Source of the DNA: an uncultured Lachnospiraceae bacterium
Lineage (GTDB): Bacteria; Bacillota_A; Clostridia; Lachnospirales; Lachnospiraceae
Assembly (NCBI GenBank): GCA_949957035.1
Contig: CATLIP010000066.1
Span: 1 to 10,821 of the forward strand
DNA length: 10,821 nucleotides
Direction: 5' to 3'
Shown here: one piece after another, positions 7,089-10,821 of the stretch
Position numbering within the stretch: position 1 is the stretch's first letter
Layout: each line of letters starts with the position of its first letter
Position numbers and translations under genes: made by a program
The notes under the pieces: model-generated
Database searches by the model: none
The model's input: the letters and a program-made list of their open reading frames with translations, nothing else
What the model was told of the DNA's origin: nothing

Positions 7089-7656
7089 ATGGAACTTGAA
7101 ATAAGTATTGAAGATTTGCTCAAAAGGGAAAAAATAGAATCAGACCGTATTGGTGTCAAGATATTATCGGAATCGAAGACTGGGAGAATTTTTAAAGGAA
7201 TTAGAGTTATCGGAAGGTCATTCTACCGGGATACCGACAATTCAAGAGGAGCTGAAAAGGAACGGTTCGCCAAGAGCAGAATTTTTTACGGATGAAGAAA
7301 GAAGAGCAATGCGTATCAGGATACCAATTCATCCTGCATTTTTAGAAAAATCGGCGATTGAGGCAGAAAAATCAGCGGTGGAGATAGAAAAGTCGGCGAT
7401 TGGAATAGGAAAATCGGCGATTGAGATTATAAAATCGGCGGTTGAAAATCAGAGATATAGCGAACCGACGCGAAATAACATTTTAAAGATATACGATGCC
7501 TTAGAAAAGGAGCAGGTGTTTGGGTCTGCCGAAATTAAGGAAATACTGGGATGTTCGGATTCAACAGCCAGAGCAATACTGATGAAAATGCGGGATGATA
7601 TGGAGATTATAGTTACAGTGACAGGTCAAGGAAAAGGAAAATATCGATTCGCATAG
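7089..7656 (+). pseudogene. Decayed AlbA_2/RecG-like ATP-binding protein gene (internal deletion and frameshift)
   Basis: The ATG at 7089, with GGGAGA just upstream, begins MELEISIEDLLKREKIESDRI, the usual opening of Firmicutes proteins annotated as ATP-dependent DNA helicase RecG-like or AlbA_2 (Schlafen-related) ATP-binding proteins. After about residue 21 the match ends. The next recognisable part, VSRYYRNRRLGEFLKELEL...STGIPTIQEELKRNGSP, is the end of their GHKL-like C-terminal domain and lies in the next frame from about 7150. In intact relatives these parts are separated by roughly 300 residues, so the AlbA_2 core and most of the ATP-binding domain are gone. The second frame continues to the TAG at 7654-7656 through five 7-residue repeats and a winged-helix-like end (GSAEIKEILGCSDSTARAIL). 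A TTG at 7150 could start a 168-residue remnant, but no ribosome site supports it. The family match is from memory of the motifs. Confidence 0.75.
7345..7449 (+). repeat. Five 21-base tandem repeats within the AlbA_2 remnant
   Basis: Five head-to-tail units begin at 7345, 7366, 7387, 7408 and 7429, each coding one heptad: EKSAIEA, EKSAVEI, EKSAIGI, GKSAIEI, IKSAVEN. Most units differ from a GAAAAATCGGCGATTGAGATA-like consensus by two or three bases; the fifth is more divergent. The period keeps the frame. Replication slippage is the likely origin. They form a linker between the remnant GHKL-type region and the C-terminal winged-helix-like segment. Confidence 0.92.
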
Positions 7657-7678
7657 GGAGAAAAAAGATAGACATATT

Positions 7679-7686
7679 GGAGGTGG
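7679..7686 (+). promoter_or_regulatory. dinB: Ribosome binding site deciding the dinB start
   Basis: GGAGGTGG is 5 bases before the ATG at 7692 and makes the upstream TTG at 7677 unlikely. The resulting N-terminus (MSVIFHIDVNSAY) matches the family. Confidence 0.85.
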
Positions 7687-7691
7687 TCTGC

Positions 7692-8891
7692 ATGTCCGTA
7701 ATATTCCACATAGATGTGAATTCTGCATATCTTAGTTGGACGGCAGTAGAGGAATTAAAGAATGGTAAGAAGCGCGATCTGCGCCAGATTCCCGCAATTA
7801 TCGGCGGCGACCAGAAGACAAGGCATGGCGTTGTGCTGGCGAAGTCCATTCCGGCAAAGAAATACGGCATCCACACAGGCGAGCCGGTGGCCAATGCGTT
7901 CCGCAAATGCCCTAGTCTTGTGACTGCGCCGCCTGACCACAAGCTGTACAGGAGGTACAGCGACAGGCTGATGGAATTTCTGCAAAGCTATACCCCGGTC
8001 ATAGAACAGGTAAGTGTGGACGAGTGTTATATGGATTTTTCCGAAAATGTGAAGGACTATCATTCTCCGGTAGAAGGCGCTATGGAAATCAAGAACGAGG
8101 TATACCGAAGATTTGGGTTCACAGTAAATGTGGGCATTTCCAGTAATAAACTGTTGGCAAAGATGGCCTCGGATTTTGAAAAGCCCAATAAAGTACATAC
8201 CTTGTTCCCGGAGGAGATACCGGTGAAAATGTGGCCGTTACCTGTGGCAGAGCTTTATATGGCCGGTAATTCCAGCGTGGAGATCTTGCGGAAGCTGGGA
8301 ATATTCACAATCGGGGAACTTGCCCGTATGGAGCCAAAACTTCTGGAACTGCATCTAAAGAGCCACGGAAGGCGGCTGTGGGAGTTCGCTAATGGTATCG
8401 GTAATGCGGTGGTAGAGCCGGAACCTGCGGAAGCGAAAGGAATCGGCAATTCCACCACCCTTTCCCGGGATGCCGCTACGGCGGAGGAGGCAAAGGAAGT
8501 ATTGAAAATGCTTGCCGCCAGCGTAGGCAGGCGGCTCCGTGATGCCGGACAGAAGGCAAAGATGCTGAGCGTAGAGATTAAATACTATAATTTTGAGAGT
8601 GTTTCCCATCAGAAACAGCTTGATAGAGGGACGAACCGGGACGAGGAGATTTATGAGGAAGCAGTCCAGTTATTCCGGGAACTTTGGGACAAGAATCCAA
8701 TCCGGCTGTTAGGGATACGCAGCTCTAAATTGGCGGAGGAAGATGAGCCGGAACAGATGACGATTTTTGACCCACAGTTTCGGTATGACCCTAAGAGGGA
8801 GAAAAGGGAAAAGATTCAACAGGCATTGGAGAAAGTGAGGATGAAATACGGGGAAGGGATAGTTACAAGAGGGGTAGACACAGATGATTAG
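7692..8891 (+). CDS. dinB: DNA polymerase IV (Y-family, DinB)
   Basis: Error-prone translesion polymerase. From the ATG at 7692 it has 399 residues. The palm/fingers region opens FHIDVNSAYLSW, with metal ligand Asp8 and Tyr13 at the steric-gate position; position 10 is Asn where E. coli DinB has Asp. SVDECYMDF carries the catalytic Asp110 and Glu111. NVGISSNKLLAKMASDFEKPN (around 149-169) is the family signature, followed by the helix-hairpin-helix thumb and little-finger domain. QMTIF at 355-359 is a good sliding-clamp binding motif, followed by a 40-residue basic tail. A TTG at 7677 would put the ribosome site GGAGGTGG (7679-7686) inside the gene, so 7692 is chosen. No LexA box was seen nearby. 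The nearest upstream gene is the AlbA_2 remnant, 35 bases away. Confidence 0.95.
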   Translation: MSVIFHIDVNSAYLSWTAVEELKNGKKRDLRQIPAIIGGDQKTRHGVVLAKSIPAKKYGIHTGEPVANAFRKCPSLVTAPPDHKLYRRYSDRLMEFLQSYTPVIEQVSVDECYMDFSENVKDYHSPVEGAMEIKNEVYRRFGFTVNVGISSNKLLAKMASDFEKPNKVHTLFPEEIPVKMWPLPVAELYMAGNSSVEILRKLGIFTIGELARMEPKLLELHLKSHGRRLWEFANGIGNAVVEPEPAEAKGIGNSTTLSRDAATAEEAKEVLKMLAASVGRRLRDAGQKAKMLSVEIKYYNFESVSHQKQLDRGTNRDEEIYEEAVQLFRELWDKNPIRLLGIRSSKLAEEDEPEQMTIFDPQFRYDPKREKREKIQQALEKVRMKYGEGIVTRGVDTDD

Positions 8892-8921
8892 GAGAGCTTA
8901 CAATTTATCTTGTAAGCTCTC
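8892..8921 (+). terminator. dinB: Hairpin terminator after dinB with weak T tract
   Basis: A perfect 12-base-pair stem (8892-8903 with 8910-8921) with a 6-base loop starts directly after the dinB stop. The following bases (TCCATTTATGTT) are not a strong T run, so termination may be partial and some dinB transcripts may read into the gntR-clpC unit. The 3' arm overlaps the -35 of the next promoter. Confidence 0.75.
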
Positions 8922-8938
8922 TCCATTTATGTTATAGT
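8910..8938 (+). promoter_or_regulatory. Candidate promoter of gntR-clpC
   Basis: TTGTAA at 8910-8915, a 17-base spacer, and TATAGT at 8933-8938 with TG at 8930-8931 (extended -10). The start of transcription would be near 8945, about 50 bases before the regulator's ATG. The -35 lies in the 3' arm of the dinB terminator hairpin. Confidence 0.65.
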
Positions 8939-8949
8939 ATGCCTAGAAC
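8931..8949. promoter_or_regulatory. Inverted repeat over the -10, likely GntR autoregulatory operator
   Basis: GTTATAG (8931-8937) and CTAGAAC (8943-8949) form a GTTnTAG-n5-CTAnAAC inverted repeat, 6 of 7 positions matched in each arm. It covers the -10 and the expected start site, an ideal place for repression. The regulator encoded next, of YtrA type, is the natural candidate to bind it (inference). Confidence 0.5.
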
Positions 8950-8994
8950 AAAAGAAGCAGACATAAATCAGACATAGAAGAAAAGGTGATACCA

Positions 8995-9369
8995 ATGCTG
9001 ATAGAGATTGATTTTAACAGCGATGAAGCGCTCTACGTCCAGCTTCAGAACCAGATTATCATGGGAATAGCCATGAATCTGATTCAGGAGGGGGACTCCC
9101 TGCCGTCAGTCCGGCAGCTTGCAAATACAGTCGGAATCAACATGCACACTGTAAATAAAGCCTATGCCATCTTAAAGCAGGAGGGCTTTATTCAGCTTGA
9201 CCGGAGAAAAGGCGCAGTTATAGCGATTGACATGGACAAAGCCAGGGCGCTCTTAGAGATGAAGTCTCAACTCCGCGTACTGCTGGCGAGGGGAAGGTGC
9301 AAGAACATTTCCAAAGAGGAGGTCCATGCACTGGTAGACGAGATATACGAGGAATATGGCGGACTGTAA
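8995..9369 (+). CDS. Short GntR-family regulator, YtrA subfamily
   Basis: A 124-residue protein made of one winged helix-turn-helix and a short helical tail. Residues 14-77 carry the GntR DNA-binding domain: [12 protein letters not shown], the [26 protein letters not shown] core (around 33-58), and an [15 protein letters not shown] wing. The remaining ~45 residues are too few for a FadR, HutC or MocR effector domain and fit the YtrA subfamily. The ATG at 8995 is chosen because AAGGTG (8983-8988) is then 6 bases upstream; the GTG at 8986 is part of that site. YtrA proteins usually control an ABC transporter operon beside them, but here the next gene, 26 bases on, is clpC. A regulator of Clp chaperone expression is therefore possible, by context only. 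Confidence 0.9.
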   Translation: MLIEIDFNSDEALYVQLQNQIIMGIAMNLIQEGDSLPSVRQLANTVGINMHTVNKAYAILKQEGFIQLDRRKGAVIAIDMDKARALLEMKSQLRVLLARGRCKNISKEEVHALVDEIYEEYGGL

Positions 9370-9395
9370 AATCAAGAAGAAAGGAAAGGACATTC

Positions 9396-10821
9396 ATGAA
9401 TTATACGGAACAGGCGAATAAGGTGTTGAAGATAGCGAGGGACACGGCGAGGAGGCTTAACCATCCTTACGTGGGAACAGAGCATCTCCTCCTTGGACTT
9501 CGGGAGGAATATACCGGAGTTGCAGGGCAGGTACTCGGCATGAACGGGGTAGAGGAGGAAAGCATCCGCAAAGTGGTGGATGAGCTGGTATGTCCGGTGG
9601 GAGAAGCAGCTTTGGCGCATCATCCGGAAACCAGCCCGCGGCTTGAGTACATCCTGGAGGAAAGCAAGGCGGAGGCAGCCCATTTCCATTCAGACAAGAT
9701 TGGGACAGAGCATATGCTTCTTGCCCTTCTGCGGGACCCAGACTGTGTGGCGACCCGTATCCTTCTGACATTGAATATTAATATGCAGAAGATATACCAG
9801 GATATTTTCTCCGTTCTGGGCGGCGATCCCAAGGAATATCAGGACGAGATGCTTCAGGGCGGCGTAAGGAAACGGGAAGGGATGCTTGAGCAGTTCGGTA
9901 CCGACCTGACCGCGCAGGCAGAGGAAGGAAGGCTTGACCCTGTGATAGGGAGAGAGGCGGAGATTAACCGTCTCATACAGGTATTAAGCAGAAGGACGAA
10001 GAATAACCCTTGTCTGGTAGGTGAACCAGGCGTTGGAAAGACGGCTGTAATCGAAGGGCTTGCCTCTCGGATTGCCGCGGGAAATGTGCCGGAGGGGATG
10101 AAGGATAAGCGGATTCTGACCATGGATTTGGCGGGGATGATCGCAGGCTCCAAATACCGCGGCGAATTTGAAGAGCGCCTCAAGGCCGTGCTCAATGAGG
10201 TGGAGAAGAGCGAGGGGCAGATCATCCTTTTCATCGATGAACTCCATACCATCGTGGGTGCAGGCAAGACGGAAGGCTCCATGGATGCCGGCAATCTCCT
10301 CAAGCCCATGCTGGCGCGCGGAGAACTCCACTGCATCGGCGCCACGACGGTGGACGAGTACCGCAAGTACATTGAAAAGGATCCCGCTCTGGAACGCCGT
10401 TTCCAGCCCGTCCTTGTGGAAGAGCCGACGGTGGAGGACGCCATCTCCATCCTGCGCGGCCTGAAGGAACGCTTTGAGGTGCACCACGGCGTGCGCATCA
10501 GCGATTCGGCCATAGTGGAAGCCGTGGTGCTGTCGCACCGCTACATCACGGACCGCCAGTTGCCGGACAAGGCCATTGACCTCATTGACGAGGCCGCGGC
10601 CATGATCCGCACGGAGATCGACTCCCTGCCGGCTGATCTGGATGAAGTCAACCGCAAGGTCATGCAACTGGAGATTGAGCGCGAAGCCCTGCGTCGCGAA
10701 ACGGACGAAGCCTCGCGCGAACGTCTTGAGCGTCTGGAAAACGAGCTGGCCGAGCTGCGCAATCAGCAGGCGGCCATGCGCAAGCAGTGGGAGAACGAAA
10801 AGGGCTCCATCGACACGGTGC
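9396..10821 (+). CDS. clpC: ClpC-type AAA+ unfoldase, 5' part, joined in frame to ClpB-like sequence
   Basis: An open frame of 475 codons running off the window; it starts at ATG 9396 after AAAGGAAAGGA. Residues 1-150 are the two Clp N repeats ([18 protein letters not shown], then the [11 protein letters not shown] and [13 protein letters not shown] lines). The ClpC-like linker leads to AAA+ domain 1: [10 protein letters not shown] at 178-187, Walker A GEPGVGKT at 209-216, Walker B ILFIDELH with Asp281 and Glu282, and an ALERRFQPV arginine-finger region. ClpC feeds unfolded proteins to ClpP. The first ~250 codons match the host: of 17 Arg codons, 14 are AGG, AGA or CGG. After about codon 262 all 19 Arg codons are CGC or CGT and the protein becomes ClpB-like ([27 protein letters not shown], then a ClpB-style coiled-coil middle domain). 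The gene as written is probably not one natural gene. Confidence 0.85.
   Translation, partial: MNYTEQANKVLKIARDTARRLNHPYVGTEHLLLGLREEYTGVAGQVLGMNGVEEESIRKVVDELVCPVGEAALAHHPETSPRLEYILEESKAEAAHFHSDKIGTEHMLLALLRDPDCVATRILLTLNINMQKIYQDIFSVLGGDPKEYQDEMLQGGVRKREGMLEQFGTDLTAQAEEGRLDPVIGREAEINRLIQVLSRRTKNNPCLVGEPGVGKTAVIEGLASRIAAGNVPEGMKDKRILTMDLAGMIAGSKYRGEFEERLKAVLNEVEKSEGQIILFIDELHTIVGAGKTEGSMDAGNLLKPMLARGELHCIGATTVDEYRKYIEKDPALERRFQPVLVEEPTVEDAISILRGLKERFEVHHGVRISDSAIVEAVVLSHRYITDRQLPDKAIDLIDEAAAMIRTEIDSLPADLDEVNRKVMQLEIEREALRRETDEASRERLERLENELAELRNQQAAMRKQWENEKGSIDTV
10149..10184. other. Probable chimera junction between clpC and a foreign clpB
   Basis: The codons here spell [12 protein letters not shown], one of the most conserved stretches shared by ClpC and ClpB. 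To the left, base and codon use match the rest of the window; to the right they change abruptly. A short identical run in such a motif is just where an assembler could join two genomes, or where homologous recombination could occur. The exact base cannot be fixed. Confidence 0.75.
10185..10821 (+). other. clpB: ClpB-like segment of different origin (partial AAA-1 and middle domain)
   Basis: The translation gives a ClpB pattern: [76 protein letters not shown], then [21 protein letters not shown] and a charged heptad-rich coiled coil that continues past the window. ClpC has GAEGAIDASNILKP-type sequence here and a much shorter middle domain. ClpB is a disaggregase that works with DnaK and does not bind ClpP. 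The sequence is visibly richer in G and C, with Arg codons 15 CGC and 4 CGT and none of AGA, AGG or CGG. The style recalls Desulfovibrionaceae, which live alongside Lachnospiraceae in the gut, but the source is a guess. Confidence 0.7.

Noticed and set aside
7345..7449. CRISPR-like array
   Set aside because: The 21-base units are contiguous with no spacers and keep the reading frame, so this is a coding minisatellite.
7657..7691. LexA (SOS) box upstream of dinB
   Set aside because: No CGAACN4-5GTTCG-like site was found in the gap or close to it; only isolated half-site words occur.
9854..10667. Long minus-strand open frames opposite clpC
   Set aside because: They overlap the motif-rich AAA+ coding frame and are rich in Arg and Ser, typical of antisense shadows.

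Overview
The window reads as a low-to-moderate GC Firmicutes chromosome, most likely a gut Lachnospiraceae (Clostridium cluster XIVa) relative. This is inferred from strong GGAGG-type ribosome sites, free use of AGA/AGG/CGG arginine codons, extended -10 (TGnTATAAT-like) promoters, rho-independent terminators, and the types of gene present. The last ~640 bases (from about 10150-10184 to the end) do not match this background. They look like a GC-richer, CGC-using clpB joined to the clpC of the main genome, so they are either a metagenome assembly chimera or a recombination.

Layout. Bases 1-981 hold the 3' part of an M29-type metalloaminopeptidase. A compact de novo purine cluster follows at 1034-4559: purE (N5-CAIR mutase), purM (AIR synthetase), purN (GAR transformylase, overlapping purM by 7 bases) and purD (GAR synthetase). 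A clear terminator closes it at 4563-4600. Together these genes supply four steps of IMP synthesis: PRA to GAR (purD), GAR to FGAR (purN), FGAM to AIR (purM), and N5-CAIR to CAIR (purE). purF, purL, purK, purC, purB and purH are not in the window.

A divergent pair comes next: an RpiR-family regulator on the minus strand (4625-5482) and alanine dehydrogenase ald on the plus strand (5779-6900). The roughly 300-base AT-rich gap between them contains a promoter candidate for each gene, two copies of a 16-base palindrome just downstream of the ald promoter, and a separate 8+4+8 inverted repeat beside the rpiR promoter. The simplest reading is that the RpiR protein controls ald. A long hairpin terminator ends ald.

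From 7089 to 7656 lies a decayed AlbA_2/RecG-like ATP-binding protein gene. Its middle has been deleted and the two ends are out of frame. Its C-terminal part contains five 21-base tandem repeats. The Y-family polymerase gene dinB follows (7692-8891), then a terminator whose 3' arm also carries the -35 of the next promoter. After that come a short YtrA-type GntR regulator (8995-9369) and clpC (from 9396), probably one operon.

No wholly new system is evident. The items most worth a second look are the clp chimera, the ald operator array, the inverted repeat over the gntR-clpC promoter, and the deleted AlbA_2 gene with its minisatellite.
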